Shown here piece by piece: positions 27,141-36,760 of a DNA stretch of 64,000 nt. Both the position numbers and the translations under genes were made by a program. This DNA comes from Rudaea sp. 3F27F6. Lineage in GTDB: Bacteria; Pseudomonadota; Gammaproteobacteria; Xanthomonadales; Rhodanobacteraceae. The DNA is taken from positions 558,001 to 622,000 of the forward strand of contig NZ_SCNG01000002.1 of NCBI RefSeq assembly GCF_005503555.1, written 5' to 3'. The notes beneath the pieces were generated by a model that ran no database searches, was not told the origin of the DNA, and saw only the letters and a program-made list of their open reading frames with translations. Positions within the stretch are counted from its first letter, which is position 1. Every line of letters starts with the position of its first letter.

Positions 27141-28820
27141 TTACTTGGCGCCGACGTTGTAGATCCAGCCGCGGGTCCAGTCGTCGCTGCCGTCGAATGC
27201 ACCGACGTAGTTGGCGCGGATGAAATAGCCTTCGTTCGGCGCCTGACCGCCACTCAGCAGCGGCGAACCGGCCTGCGGCATCCAGCCATTGAGCATCGGA
27301 TCGCCCGTACGGTTGCCAGTGCCGGCGTCCCACACCTTCTGCCCCGCACCTTCGAAATTGCCCGCCTTGCACTGGCCGACAAAGGAGTAGTGCGCGGTGA
27401 GGTCGCTCGCGGTCAGCGCGGCCGAGGACGCACCGTCGACGTTGAAGCAGGTGTCGGCGAATCCGGTGACCACCGTGTTGTAGTAGATGCCGCCGCTGCC
27501 GCGGCGAATGCGCATGCCTTCGTTGCCGTTGGCCGAGCCGATCATGGTGAGATTCGAGATCACCGGCCGCGTGCGCGGCAGCAGTTCGTTGTTCTGGTTC
27601 GAATTGTCGGACTCGACGCCGTTGCTGTCGCGGCCCTGGTCGCTGTTCTGCGAACCCTGCCAGCCGAGCAGGAATTGCAGGCGACCGCTGTAGCCGTCGT
27701 CGAAGTCGAACATATCGTCGCCGACCTGGCTGGCGACGAGGTGCCGGCCCGAGACCGTGCCGCCGAAGAACTCAAACGCGTCGTCGAGTCCGCCGTGCAC
27801 CTGCACGTAGTCCAAAGTGGTGCCGCTGCCGACGCCGCAGAGGGTCAGGCCGTTGAGCTCTTCGTTGGCGTTGATGACTTGGCCGGCCCAGAGGATGCGC
27901 ACATAGCGCAGCACACCGCTGTTGTCGTCGAGCTTGGTGCCGCCGTAGAGCACTTCGGGAATCGCTTCGAACTTGCAGCCGAGATCGGTCGTCGGCGCGT
28001 CGTTGCAGATCGAACGGCCGGCCAGCACGACGCCGGCCCACGAGCCCGGCACCGCTTCGGGGCCGGTGAAGGTGATCGGTTCTTCACGCGTGCCGTCGGC
28101 GACGATCTGGCCGTCCGCGAGCACGGCGATGAAGTTCGGCTGGCTGCGGTTGGTCGAGCCCATCACGGTCACGCCCGGATCGACGGTCAACACGCCGCCC
28201 GCACGCACGCTGACCTGGCCCTGGACGATATAGGTCTTGCCCTTCGGCAGACGCAGATTGCCGCTGATCGCACTCGGCAGCTGGCACTGGCCGTTGCCCA
28301 GATCGATCGTCGTCGCCGGGCATTGCTGGACCACGGTGCCGCAGGCATTGCTCTTCTGGAACGGTTGCAGCTTGTAGGTCGACACCGGCAGGCCGCTGGC
28401 CACGCTCGGCTGCATCTGGATATCGACGCTGTTGCAGCTGTTGATGATGAACTTCGCCGTGCCGATTTCCTGCACGTTGACCTTGCTGCGATCGAAGTCG
28501 TCGCCGAACGAGCCGCCCGAACCGACGAACATCTTCGCCGGGATTTCTTTTGCGACCGCGCTCGCGTTGCCTTCGCTCTGCAACGTCACCCACACCGGCG
28601 ATCCGCCCGCGTTGTAGGTGTAGAGCGCGGCGAACAGGGTGCCCTGATTCACCGCGTTCGCGTTCGGGATGTAACTGAAGAGGACGCCGCGGCCGCCCTG
28701 GGTCGGATTCCACCACGTGCCGTCGAAACTCGACGACAGATGCGCCTGGGCGAACGCGGAGGCGCTGGTGAGGCCGAACAACACGGCGGCGGCGAGAGAT
28801 TTGCGAAGTAGACGTTTCAT
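27141..28820 (-). CDS. Secreted right-handed beta-helix-like protein with N-terminal G-x-WWNP domain
   Basis: A 559-aa exported protein. A signal peptide (1 to about 25) is followed by a domain with DGTWWNPTQGGRGVLF (W36-P39), related to the C-terminal units of the subtilisin at 15220-19407. Residues from about 185 onward show turn-rich beta-helix features (GGVLTVDPGVTVMGS, LADGQIVADGTREEPITFTG, GMRIRRGSGGIYYNTVVTG). Paired cysteines suggest disulfides. It lies directly downstream of a TonB-dependent receptor on the same strand, separated by a terminator, so the two may act together at the cell surface. Function unknown. Confidence 0.75.
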   Translation of the reverse strand: MKRLLRKSLAAAVLFGLTSASAFAQAHLSSSFDGTWWNPTQGGRGVLFSYIPNANAVNQGTLFAALYTYNAGGSPVWVTLQSEGNASAVAKEIPAKMFVGSGGSFGDDFDRSKVNVQEIGTAKFIINSCNSVDIQMQPSVASGLPVSTYKLQPFQKSNACGTVVQQCPATTIDLGNGQCQLPSAISGNLRLPKGKTYIVQGQVSVRAGGVLTVDPGVTVMGSTNRSQPNFIAVLADGQIVADGTREEPITFTGPEAVPGSWAGVVLAGRSICNDAPTTDLGCKFEAIPEVLYGGTKLDDNSGVLRYVRILWAGQVINANEELNGLTLCGVGSGTTLDYVQVHGGLDDAFEFFGGTVSGRHLVASQVGDDMFDFDDGYSGRLQFLLGWQGSQNSDQGRDSNGVESDNSNQNNELLPRTRPVISNLTMIGSANGNEGMRIRRGSGGIYYNTVVTGFADTCFNVDGASSAALTASDLTAHYSFVGQCKAGNFEGAGQKVWDAGTGNRTGDPMLNGWMPQAGSPLLSGGQAPNEGYFIRANYVGAFDGSDDWTRGWIYNVGAK

Positions 28821-29057
28821 CGAAGGCTCCTTATGAGCGTGGCGCGTGGCGTGGAAATCGCGGTCGTCAAAACTGACGATGAAGTTAAGATTTTCCAAAT
28901 CATTGGCTACAGAAGGATTGCATCGGCGTGTCGATCCGATGTCACTCAACCTCGATATTTTGTTAATTTTTCAACAAAAACAGAAAATTATGCGACGATT
29001 TTCATAGCCTCTCGCGCGAAGCCTGCTGGCGGAGGCGAAGCCGTGGCAAAGATGTTT

Positions 29058-29076
29058 CCTGACAGAATTTGTCAGG
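29058..29076. promoter_or_regulatory. Inverted repeat, possible operator
   Basis: CCTGACA-GAATT-TGTCAGG is a perfect 7-bp inverted repeat with a 5-bp spacer, about 240 bp upstream of the beta-helix gene. The distance is long for a promoter-proximal operator, and no regulator is adjacent. Confidence 0.3.
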
Positions 29077-29154
29077 TTTCAGGTCGGCAGGCGGCGCACG
29101 ACGAACACATGGCCGAGCGCAGCGGCGCTCCGGCAAGAGGATGCGCAAAACAAA

Positions 29155-29185
29155 GCCGCCTGCGAACACACGGTTCGCAGGCGGC
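29155..29185 (-). terminator. Terminator of the TonB-dependent receptor gene at 29225-32071
   Basis: A 13-bp perfect stem, GCCGCCTGCGAAC with GTTCGCAGGCGGC, has a 5-nt loop. On the minus strand it is followed by TTTGTTTTG. It lies 40 bp after the receptor stop codon. Confidence 0.85.
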
Positions 29186-29224
29186 GGGTTTTCAACGAAA
29201 GATAAGGAGAGAAGCGAGCCCGGC

Positions 29225-32071
29225 TTACCAGGCCCACTCCATGCCGAGGCTGAACTCGCGGCCGCGGCGATAGCGCAGGGTGGTCAGGCCACCCTGCGTG
29301 TAGTTCACGTCCGGGTCGAGCAGGTTGCGTGCCTGGATTTTCATTTTCCAGCGCTCGGAGAACACCCAGGATGTCACTAAGTCGACCTGGCGGAACGGCT
29401 CTTCGTAAATGTCCGGCACGCCGTGCTCGCCGGCCTGCGAGATGCGCCGGCCGAAGACGTTGAACAACAGGGTCGATTCGAGCTTGCCGTCTTCGGAGCG
29501 GTAGCCGAGCTGCAGGTTGGCGACGTACGGCGACTGCCCCTGCAACGCGCGCCGCGTCGAGGTCTGGATGCCCGCGTTCGCGCCGAGATCGACCTGCGAT
29601 TCGATGCGCGCGTAGTTGAATCCGGCGTAGAGCTGTTCGAGCGGCAAGCGGCCAATCGCGCCCTTGTCGATCCACGACCAACGCCGCAGTTGCGCCAGGC
29701 TGCCCGTGTAGTCGATTTCGATGCCGCGATTCCTCGCGTCCGCCGCGTTCTTCAGTTCGAGCAGCGCGCCGGTGCCGGCCTGGTTCACGCGCTCGATCGG
29801 ATTGTCGAAGCGCTTGTCGAACAAGGCGACGGAAAACGATTCGGTGTCAGAGAAATAATATTCCCAGCGCAGATCGAGATTGCGGATTCCGGTCTGCTTC
29901 AAATCCGGGTTGCCGCGCGTGGCGATGTCGAGTTCGGGATCGATGAACTGCGCGCGGCTCATCTCACGGAAATCCGGGCGCGATACGGTCTTGCTGAAAC
30001 TCAGGCGCAACTGCGCGCCTTCGGCGTAGGCCCAGGTGAACGCCGCGGTCGGCAGCCAGTTGACCTGGTTGATCTCGCCGATGATCGGCGTCGGGTTCGG
30101 CGCGAACAATTGGTAGGTCTCGACGCGCTGCAGATTGTCCTCGCGGCGCACGCCGATATGCAGTCGGTAGCGATCGGCCCAGTTCAGTTCGGTGGCGAAG
30201 TAGCCCGCATCAAGTTTCTGCCACGCCCGATACGCGTCGGTGGCTTGAGTGACTTCCTGCAGCAGGAGCCCGCCCGGCCGGATGTACTCGGGCGTCAGCA
30301 CGTTCCAGATGTCGGGCGGCGCATCGGCCGGGCGCGAGCCGCGGAATTGGAATTTGCGGATGTACGAGCCGCGCCCGCGCGAAACGCGATCAAGACCCGT
30401 CTGCAGAGTCGCCGTGAAATCGTCGCTGAGCCGCAGCGGCAGCTTGGCGTCGATGCGCTTCTCGATCATCGTGTCGCCGAGGTAGGCGAACAACTGATCG
30501 TTGTTGTTCGATCCGCGCGCGAAAGCGAAGCTGCCGTCGTGTGCTTGTTCGTACTTGTAGCTGCGCGTGTTCGGCTCGTCGCGCGTCACTCCGGAGTGCG
30601 AATAAAGCCAGTCAACTTCGAGATTCGACAGCGCGTCGAACTTGTGGTCGCCGTGAACTTGCTTCACCGTCAGCGCGTTCTCGATCCAGCGCAGGCGATA
30701 GTTGTGATCGCGGTCGGTGGCCTGCGTGTCCCAACCTTCGTCGATGCGCGTCTCGTCGCTGGCCTGACGGATCTTCATGAAGGTGATGCCGACGTCGTGC
30801 TGGCGGCCACGCTTGGCGCCGAGGCTGACGAGGGCGCTCTGATCGATCATGCGTTCGGTGCGCGAGCGCTCGAAGTCCGAACGCTGTTCGAGCTGCCCGA
30901 GCGCGAGCGAATAAGAACGGCGCTGCTCTTTGCGCGTAGCCCATTCGTGCGAGTAGCGCAGCGCGCCGAGATAGCCGAGCGACCAGCCGCCGACGTCGAA
31001 GGAATCGCCGACGCCGAAGCCGAACACCGCGCCCGGATCGATCTCGCTCTTGTACGTGCGATAACCGCGCGCGGCGACCTGCTCGCTGACTTTTTCGCGC
31101 GCCGCGGGGTCGGTCGGAAACGGCGTGATGCCGTCGGGAAACTTGCGCGCGTCGAGGCCGTCGCCGAGCCAATCCTTGCCGCCGCCGCGATAACGCAGCC
31201 CCTGATCGCCCGTGGTGCCGTCGAGATATTTGCCGGTCAGCGCCACGTTCAACTGGAAATCGTTGGGCGCGCCGCGGCTGTTCAGGCCGACCGTGCCGCC
31301 GGCGAATTCACCGGGCATGTCGGCCGAGTAGGATTTCTGCACAGCGATGCTGCTCAGCACCGAGGTCGGAAACAGGTCGAGCGGCACGACGCGGCGGGTC
31401 GGATCGGGCGACGGAATCTGCGCGCCGTTGAGGACCACGCTCGAATAGCGCTCGCCGAGGCCGCGCACGTAGACATGCTTGCCGTCGACCAGACTCAGGC
31501 CGGTGACGCGCTTCAGCGCCGCGCCGACGTCGGAATCGCCCGCGCGCGAAATCTGCTCGGCACCGAGGATGTCCACGACCTGCGGCGAGTAGCGCCGATC
31601 GAGTACGACGGCGGTGTCCGAGCCGTCCTTGATCGCCTGCCCTTCCACGCTGATCGCGCCGAGTTCGTGCTGCGCATCGCCTGCACCGGCGGTTTCGGCG
31701 TGCGCCCGTTTCGACGACGGCAACAGGCGCACGTCGAGCGTCGCTCCGGCGCTCTTCACTACGCTCACGCCACGAAATATTTGTTCCTCGAATCCGTCTG
31801 CGCGCACAGTCACATCGTGCGAACCGTCACCGAGTAGCAATGCGTAGCGGCCGTCGGCGCCGGTGAGCGCAGAAAGATCTCTTCCTGCTACCGAAATTCG
31901 CGCATTCGCCACGGGCTCGCCGTTGGCGTCGGTAATTCGACCGATCAATTTTTCCGTGACCGCTGTCGCGGAGGCGGCGGGAATCACACTCTCTTTGTTT
32001 TCCGCCGAAGTAGGAACCGGATTGTCTAGCTCAGCGGCAAGCAAGGCCGCCGAAAATACTGCGCGCAGCAT
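29225..32071 (-). CDS. TonB-dependent receptor with N-terminal carboxypeptidase-regulatory-like domain
   Basis: A 948-aa outer-membrane transporter. A short signal sequence (MLRAVFSAALLAA) precedes a carboxypeptidase-D regulatory-like domain (EKLIGRITDANGEPVANARISV ... VTVRADGFEEQIF), then the plug (VVDILGAEQISRAGDSDVGAALKRVTGLSLVDGKHVYVRGLGERYSSVVLNG) and a 22-strand barrel ending in the aromatic residue typical of Bam substrates (MEWAW). The plug resembles receptors of the PUL or polymer-uptake type. The start at 32071 follows GGGGA. The substrate cannot be read; the adjacent secreted beta-helix protein may be a partner. Confidence 0.9.
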   Translation of the reverse strand: MLRAVFSAALLAAELDNPVPTSAENKESVIPAASATAVTEKLIGRITDANGEPVANARISVAGRDLSALTGADGRYALLLGDGSHDVTVRADGFEEQIFRGVSVVKSAGATLDVRLLPSSKRAHAETAGAGDAQHELGAISVEGQAIKDGSDTAVVLDRRYSPQVVDILGAEQISRAGDSDVGAALKRVTGLSLVDGKHVYVRGLGERYSSVVLNGAQIPSPDPTRRVVPLDLFPTSVLSSIAVQKSYSADMPGEFAGGTVGLNSRGAPNDFQLNVALTGKYLDGTTGDQGLRYRGGGKDWLGDGLDARKFPDGITPFPTDPAAREKVSEQVAARGYRTYKSEIDPGAVFGFGVGDSFDVGGWSLGYLGALRYSHEWATRKEQRRSYSLALGQLEQRSDFERSRTERMIDQSALVSLGAKRGRQHDVGITFMKIRQASDETRIDEGWDTQATDRDHNYRLRWIENALTVKQVHGDHKFDALSNLEVDWLYSHSGVTRDEPNTRSYKYEQAHDGSFAFARGSNNNDQLFAYLGDTMIEKRIDAKLPLRLSDDFTATLQTGLDRVSRGRGSYIRKFQFRGSRPADAPPDIWNVLTPEYIRPGGLLLQEVTQATDAYRAWQKLDAGYFATELNWADRYRLHIGVRREDNLQRVETYQLFAPNPTPIIGEINQVNWLPTAAFTWAYAEGAQLRLSFSKTVSRPDFREMSRAQFIDPELDIATRGNPDLKQTGIRNLDLRWEYYFSDTESFSVALFDKRFDNPIERVNQAGTGALLELKNAADARNRGIEIDYTGSLAQLRRWSWIDKGAIGRLPLEQLYAGFNYARIESQVDLGANAGIQTSTRRALQGQSPYVANLQLGYRSEDGKLESTLLFNVFGRRISQAGEHGVPDIYEEPFRQVDLVTSWVFSERWKMKIQARNLLDPDVNYTQGGLTTLRYRRGREFSLGMEWAW

Positions 32072-32424
32072 GATTTCCCCATACCCGAGAAGATGTATGC
32101 CCGGCGCCGACGCACTGCGCAAACAAAACGCAAGCGTGCCGGTTACCCCGCCGTAGCACTCGTCAGCCTAGAGTCGGCAATTTGCAACCAGATGACGGCG
32201 GCAACTGCGTGCCGCCGAAAACAGCGCGCATCGCTGCCCGCCGTTGCATCGATTCGACGTGATGAATCTGGCATATCCACTGCGAACAGCGTCGTGTCTT
32301 TTTTGCTTGCAGCCCTAGCCCCACGCCTGCATGCTATGTCCACCGCACCCGGCCCGGAGCGGAATGCGCCGCGCAACGAGGGATGCGCGCGCCTCGCCCG
32401 GCCTGGTCAAAACCAGACAACCAC
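32072..32424. other. 353-bp divergent intergenic region between receptor and PP2C genes
   Basis: No gene, tRNA or recognised riboswitch seen. It must hold the promoters for the receptor (minus) and the phosphatase (plus). I looked for a cobalamin-type leader in front of the receptor and found none. Confidence 0.5.
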
Positions 32425-33126
32425 ATGATCGAATTCGGACACGGCACCCACATCGGCCTGCGCCGCGAACACAACGAAGACACTTATTACGCGGATGCCG
32501 ACATCGGTCTCTGGCTCGTCGCCGACGGCATGGGCGGGCACGCGCACGGCGAAGTGGCCAGCGCGCTCGCACGCGATGCGGTCGTGCGCGAAGTCGGTTC
32601 GGGCGGCAGCCTCGCCCAAGCAGTGCAGAGCGCCGACGCGGACATACTGCAAATATCCGGCCGCCGCTCCGAAGCGCTGCCGATGGGCACGACGATCGTC
32701 GCCCTGCACGTCACCGGCGGCGAATACGAGGTCTGCTGGGTCGGCGACAGCCGCATCTATCTATGGGACGGCGCGCTCAAGCAGGTTTCGCAGGATCATT
32801 CCTACGTGCAGGAACTGATCAAGCAGGGTGCGATCACGCAGGAACAGGCGCGCACGCATCCGCACCGCAACGTGGTCACTCAGGCGCTCGGCGTCACCGA
32901 TCCGCAAAGTCTGCGCGTGGAAACTCTGCGCGGAAATTTCGCACCCGGCATGCAGGTGTTGCTCTGCTCGGACGGACTGACCGAAGAAGTCGACGACAAG
33001 CAGATCTCGGCGATTCTTGCGCGCGAAGATCTGTCCGCGCAGGAATGCGTCGACCATTTGATCCTCGCCGCGCTCGACGGCGGCGGTTCGGACAACGTCA
33101 CCGCCGTGCTCGTGCGCAATCGCTGA
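32425..33126 (+). CDS. PP2C-type serine/threonine phosphatase
   Basis: A 233-aa cytosolic metal-dependent phosphatase. The metal-binding motifs are complete: RREHNEDTYY, ADGMGGHAHGE, WVGDSRIYL, LLCSDGLTEEV and GGSDNVTAVLV. It is the short Stp1/PrpC type without sensor or membrane domain. The ATG at 32425 gives MIEFGHGTHIGLRREHNED. No Ser/Thr kinase or type VI secretion gene lies near, so its target is unknown. Confidence 0.93.
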   Translation: MIEFGHGTHIGLRREHNEDTYYADADIGLWLVADGMGGHAHGEVASALARDAVVREVGSGGSLAQAVQSADADILQISGRRSEALPMGTTIVALHVTGGEYEVCWVGDSRIYLWDGALKQVSQDHSYVQELIKQGAITQEQARTHPHRNVVTQALGVTDPQSLRVETLRGNFAPGMQVLLCSDGLTEEVDDKQISAILAREDLSAQECVDHLILAALDGGGSDNVTAVLVRNR

Positions 33127-33151
33127 CGCGAGCGCTATTCCCCGGCGGCGC

Positions 33152-33853
33152 TCACTCGCGCAGCCAGCGGCAGTTTTCCTTGCTGGTCTTCTGGATTGCG
33201 GCGAGGCGCGCCTCGTGCGCAGCCAGCTCGGCCGGATCGGCGCGGCGCACGCGGATCGCCGCGTTGACGATCGTCGAGACCGCCGCGCGCACGCGTTCCT
33301 TGGCCGGCTCACTCTGCAGTCCCAGGCCGAGATCGCCCTGCCCCGCGGTCATCGCCAGATAAACGTCGGCGAGCAACTGCGCGTCTAGCAATGCGCCGTG
33401 AAGATCGCGATGACTGTTGTCGACACCGAGGCGTTTGCACAGCGCATCGAGATTGTTCTTCTGCCCCGGAAATTTTTCGCGCGCGAGCAGCAACGTATCG
33501 AGCACGCTGACGCGCTCGACGATCCGCACGGGCTGTTCGAGACGGCCGAACTCGGCGTTGAGAAAACCCATGTCGAAGCTCGCGTTGTGCGCGATCAGTT
33601 CGGCGCCGTCGATGAAGGCGAGAAATTCGTCGGCGACGTCAGCGAACAGCGGCTTGTCGACAAGGGAATCGTCGGTGATGCCACTGACTGCGGTCGCGCC
33701 CTCGTCCATCTTGCGCTGCGGGTTGACGTAGCGGTGGAACTCGCGTCCGGTCGGCCGGCGCTCGAGCAGTTCGACGCAGCCGATCTCGACGATGCGATGG
33801 CCCTTGTTGACTTCCAGGCCCGTCGTTTCGGTATCGAGCACCACTTGTCTCAT
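33152..33853 (-). CDS. dnaQ: DNA polymerase III epsilon subunit
   Basis: A 233-aa 3'-5' proofreading exonuclease of the DEDDh class. D7 and E9 are in VVLDTETTG, the third acid in IAHNASFD, and the H...D pair in [18 protein letters not shown]. The C-terminal tail that binds the alpha subunit is present. Its start overlaps the rnhA stop by ATGA. The rnhA-dnaQ pairing is usual, though here they run co-directionally rather than divergently as in E. coli. Confidence 0.95.
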   Translation of the reverse strand: MRQVVLDTETTGLEVNKGHRIVEIGCVELLERRPTGREFHRYVNPQRKMDEGATAVSGITDDSLVDKPLFADVADEFLAFIDGAELIAHNASFDMGFLNAEFGRLEQPVRIVERVSVLDTLLLAREKFPGQKNNLDALCKRLGVDNSHRDLHGALLDAQLLADVYLAMTAGQGDLGLGLQSEPAKERVRAAVSTIVNAAIRVRRADPAELAAHEARLAAIQKTSKENCRWLRE

Positions 33854-34305
33854 AGTCTTTGTTCCTGCGCGGTCAGCGCTTCACTGCGGGCGCGCTGGTC
33901 GACGCGCTCGTTTTCCTCATGGCCGGAGTGGCCGCGCGTCCAATGCCATTGCACCTTGTGCGGCGCGCAGGCGGCGACGAGCCGCTCCCACAGATCCTGA
34001 TTCTTCACCGGCTTCTTGTCGGCGGTGCGCCAGCCGTTTTCGCGCCAGCGCGGCACCCACAATTCGATACCTTGCTTGACGTACTGCGAGTCGGTGGTCA
34101 GGCGCACGCTCGACGGCCGCTTCAGCGCTTCGAGCGCGCCGATCGCACCCATCAGCTCCATGCGGTTGTTCGTCGTATCGGCATCGTGGCCGCTGACCCA
34201 CTTTTCCACGTCTTTGTAGCGCAGCAGCGCCGCCCAGCCGCCCGGGCCCGGATTGCCGAGGCAGGCGCCATCGGTGAACGCCTCGACCACCGCGGACGCG
34301 CTCAT
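33850..34305 (-). CDS. rnhA: Ribonuclease HI
   Basis: A 151-aa nuclease that cuts RNA in RNA-DNA hybrids. The four acidic residues are seen in [38 protein letters not shown] and [10 protein letters not shown]; the flexible-loop histidine is in [10 protein letters not shown]. The ATG at 34305 overlaps the methyltransferase stop (ATGA) and its own stop overlaps dnaQ (ATGA), so three genes are coupled. An ATG two codons upstream is possible. The longer open frame is a shadow of the methyltransferase. Confidence 0.96.
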   Translation of the reverse strand: MSASAVVEAFTDGACLGNPGPGGWAALLRYKDVEKWVSGHDADTTNNRMELMGAIGALEALKRPSSVRLTTDSQYVKQGIELWVPRWRENGWRTADKKPVKNQDLWERLVAACAPHKVQWHWTRGHSGHEENERVDQRARSEALTAQEQRL

Positions 34306-35027
34306 GCGCATTCCCGGTGCGCGCCCGGCGCGAGCTGCGGACTGCGTGCGAGTTCGCGCGCGTCGCGGCGCAGGCGCAACGGCGTCAGCGCGCTGCGCCG
34401 CTTGCGCGCGAGCAGCAGCCAACTTCCGCGGAATCCGGCCAACGCGTTCGCGCCGAATCCGCTCGCGGCGTCGCCGGAGTGAGCCGGCGCCGTCTTCGAC
34501 CATGGCGACAGTGCGCCGAGATATCGCGCCTGCAGGATGTCGATGCCCTGGCCGCCCATCATGGCGGCGCAGCGCTGCGCCGACCTCGACTTGAACGGCA
34601 TGCCCGCACGCGCGGCCTTGCCGGCCAGCCACGGCTGCCACAGGCTCAACGAATTGAATCCGAGCACGAGGAGCACGCCTTCCGGTGCGAGCACACGCGC
34701 CAATTCGCTCGCGCAGGCGGCCGGGTCGTGCAGCCGCTCGAGCAGATGCTGGACGACGACGAGCTTGCAGCTCTCGCTCGCCAGCGGCAGTTCGTCGGGC
34801 AGGCAGGAAAGGCTGCCGCGCAGCTGGCGTCCGTCGTCGAGGGCGAGATCGAGCATCACGCCGAGCAGATGCGCAGGCAGAGCGGCCGGTGTTGCGGCGT
34901 GTGCGCGCAGAAACAGCCCCGCGGTGCCGTAGACGCCGGCGAGAATCGGCGCCAGCGCCGCCAACTCCTGCTCGAGCAATCGCTTCACCGCAGCGTGTTG
35001 GTAGAAAGAACTCGAATCGAAAGACAT
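34302..35027 (-). CDS. Class I SAM-dependent methyltransferase (YafS-like position)
   Basis: A 241-aa protein with a methyltransferase type 11 core: [55 protein letters not shown]. The N-terminal glycine-rich SAM loop is weak. It lies between mltD and rnhA, the place of yafS in E. coli, and overlaps rnhA by ATGA. The gloB gene usually found here is missing. Substrate unknown. Confidence 0.8.
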   Translation of the reverse strand: MSFDSSSFYQHAAVKRLLEQELAALAPILAGVYGTAGLFLRAHAATPAALPAHLLGVMLDLALDDGRQLRGSLSCLPDELPLASESCKLVVVQHLLERLHDPAACASELARVLAPEGVLLVLGFNSLSLWQPWLAGKAARAGMPFKSRSAQRCAAMMGGQGIDILQARYLGALSPWSKTAPAHSGDAASGFGANALAGFRGSWLLLARKRRSALTPLRLRRDARELARSPQLAPGAHRECA

Positions 35028-35216
35028 GAAAACACGGGCTTTGTGATGCGGCGCGCGGTGTCGAATTAGAGCAGATTTACGTTGCTGAAACTTGGATGAA
35101 TTGAATCGTTAAAATATCGTTATGTCTTTATGACTTTTTAATGGCATCGAATCCAGTCGCTGTTATAGTCCGCCGGTCGTTTTGACTGGGAACCCCCAAT
35201 CGCATGAATTCCGACC

Positions 35217-36677
35217 ATGGCATCCACGGTCGATAGCACACAGCGGCTCGCACGTCGCGAGCGGCGCATGCTTGCGGTCAGCGCTTGTTGCGCGACCTTG
35301 GGCAGCGCCTTCATCCTGCTTGCCGCGTGCAGTGCGCCGGCCGTCCGTCATGCGGCCACCGAACCCGTGGTGCAGGCGCCTGTGCCGCCGGTGTCCGTAC
35401 CGGATCTCGCGATCGAACCGAAGTCCTTGCAGCCGCCGGCCAAGCCGGCGTCGCCGTGGCCGCGCCTGCGCGAGCGCTATGCGATGCCCGGCTGCGACTA
35501 CAGCCCGACGGTGCGCCAGTTTGCCAGCCAGATGGCGTCGAGCCCCGCGCATCTTACCGCGGCGTTCAAAGAAGCGATGCCGTTCCTGTTGATCGTCGCC
35601 GATCAGGTCGAAAAATTCGACATGCCGGGCGAGTTCGCCTTTCTGCCCTGGGTCGAATCGAGCTACACGATGATCCCGGGCCGCGGCGACGGCGTCGCCG
35701 GCATGTGGCAGTTGATGCCGTTCACCGCGCGCGAGAACGGCCTGCGTGTCGATGCCGAGTACGACGGCCGCCTCGACGTCACCGCGTCGAGCCGCACCGC
35801 TCTCGGCCTGCTCAAGCAGTACAAGGAAAATTTCGGCGATTGGCGCCTCGCCAATATGGCGTTCAACGCCGGCGAGAACAGCCTGCGCGCCGCGCTCGGC
35901 AGGCGACGCAGCATCGCCACGGGCGAAATCGCCAAACTGCGCCTCAATCAAGTCAATTACGAGCATCTGACCAAGCTGCTCGCCGTCTCCTGCATCGTGT
36001 CCGCGCCCGAGCGCTATCACGTCGAACTGCCGGAACCGGAAGCCGACGACGTGCTCACCCAGCTCGAACTGCCCGCGCCGGTCGATCTGCGTCTCGCGGC
36101 AAAGCTCGCCGGCATGGATTTCGCCGAACTGCAGCGGCTCAACCCCGCCTATCTCAAGGTGCGCATGCCCGAGCGCGGTCCGTACCATCTGCTCGTGCCG
36201 GCGACGCAGCGCGCGGCGGTCGAGCGTACGCTCGGCATGCTGCCGCAGTACGCCTGGCAGAACTGGCACGAGGCCAGACTGCAGCAGCCGCAGAACCTCG
36301 ATACCCTGAGCATGGCCTACGACGTCGATGCGACCGCTCTTGCGCGGGTCAACCGCGTCGATGCCGCTTCAAGAACCCTCCCCGCCGGCACGCGCCTGAT
36401 GCTGCCCGGTCGCGGCGGCGAGGCGTCTCCGGCCGTCGCCTCGGTGGCACCCGCCACGGTCAGCGTCGCTGCAAAGACATCCGATGCGACGCGCACGCAG
36501 GCGGCCGGCGAAGGTACCTGCACGGTGCGCCCGGGCGACACGCTGTGGGACATCGCCCAGCGTTACGGCGTGCGCATGGAAGATCTCCTGCATTGGAATC
36601 GCCTTTCGCGCAACGCCACTCTGCGCCTCGGCCAGAAGCTCATGCTCAGCGCGCCCGAACGCGAAGCCATGCGCTGA
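35217..36677 (+). CDS. mltD: Membrane-bound lytic murein transglycosylase D
   Basis: A 486-aa outer-membrane lipoprotein that cleaves peptidoglycan with 1,6-anhydro product. A lipobox LLAAC places the lipidated cysteine at C38. The transglycosylase domain has catalytic E147 in LPWVESSY, then GVAGMWQLMPFTAREN and NMAFNAGENSL. One LysM domain is clear near the C-terminus (CTVRPGDTLWDIAQRYG...LRLGQKLML). A weaker LysM-like stretch lies around 350-395. It is divergent from the methyltransferase gene; the upstream 189 bp is AT-rich and should hold the promoter. Confidence 0.94.
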   Translation: MASTVDSTQRLARRERRMLAVSACCATLGSAFILLAACSAPAVRHAATEPVVQAPVPPVSVPDLAIEPKSLQPPAKPASPWPRLRERYAMPGCDYSPTVRQFASQMASSPAHLTAAFKEAMPFLLIVADQVEKFDMPGEFAFLPWVESSYTMIPGRGDGVAGMWQLMPFTARENGLRVDAEYDGRLDVTASSRTALGLLKQYKENFGDWRLANMAFNAGENSLRAALGRRRSIATGEIAKLRLNQVNYEHLTKLLAVSCIVSAPERYHVELPEPEADDVLTQLELPAPVDLRLAAKLAGMDFAELQRLNPAYLKVRMPERGPYHLLVPATQRAAVERTLGMLPQYAWQNWHEARLQQPQNLDTLSMAYDVDATALARVNRVDAASRTLPAGTRLMLPGRGGEASPAVASVAPATVSVAAKTSDATRTQAAGEGTCTVRPGDTLWDIAQRYGVRMEDLLHWNRLSRNATLRLGQKLMLSAPEREAMR

Positions 36678-36760
36678 CGATCCGCGTCGCCAGCGCCTAA
36701 CCCAGTCCGCTCTCTGTGCCTGCGCTAAAATGGCGCGACACACGCTATGACGGAGAACAC

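Larger units (their letters stand above)
28821..29224. other. 404-bp gap between the beta-helix protein gene and the upstream receptor gene
   Basis: No gene seen. The part nearest 28820 is AT-rich for this genome (around 28960-29005, with TTTTTGTTGAAAAATT on the minus strand) and should hold the promoter of the beta-helix gene. The part nearest the receptor holds a terminator (29155-29185). A 19-bp inverted repeat lies at 29058-29076. Confidence 0.6.

Noticed and set aside
29423-31837. 804-aa plus-strand open frame
   Set aside because: Antisense shadow of the TonB-dependent receptor, with shadow-type composition rich in Arg, Val and Ala.
32072-32424. Cobalamin or other riboswitch ahead of the TonB-dependent receptor
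   Set aside because: I could not find the conserved boxes of a cobalamin riboswitch; only unspecific GC-rich stems are seen.
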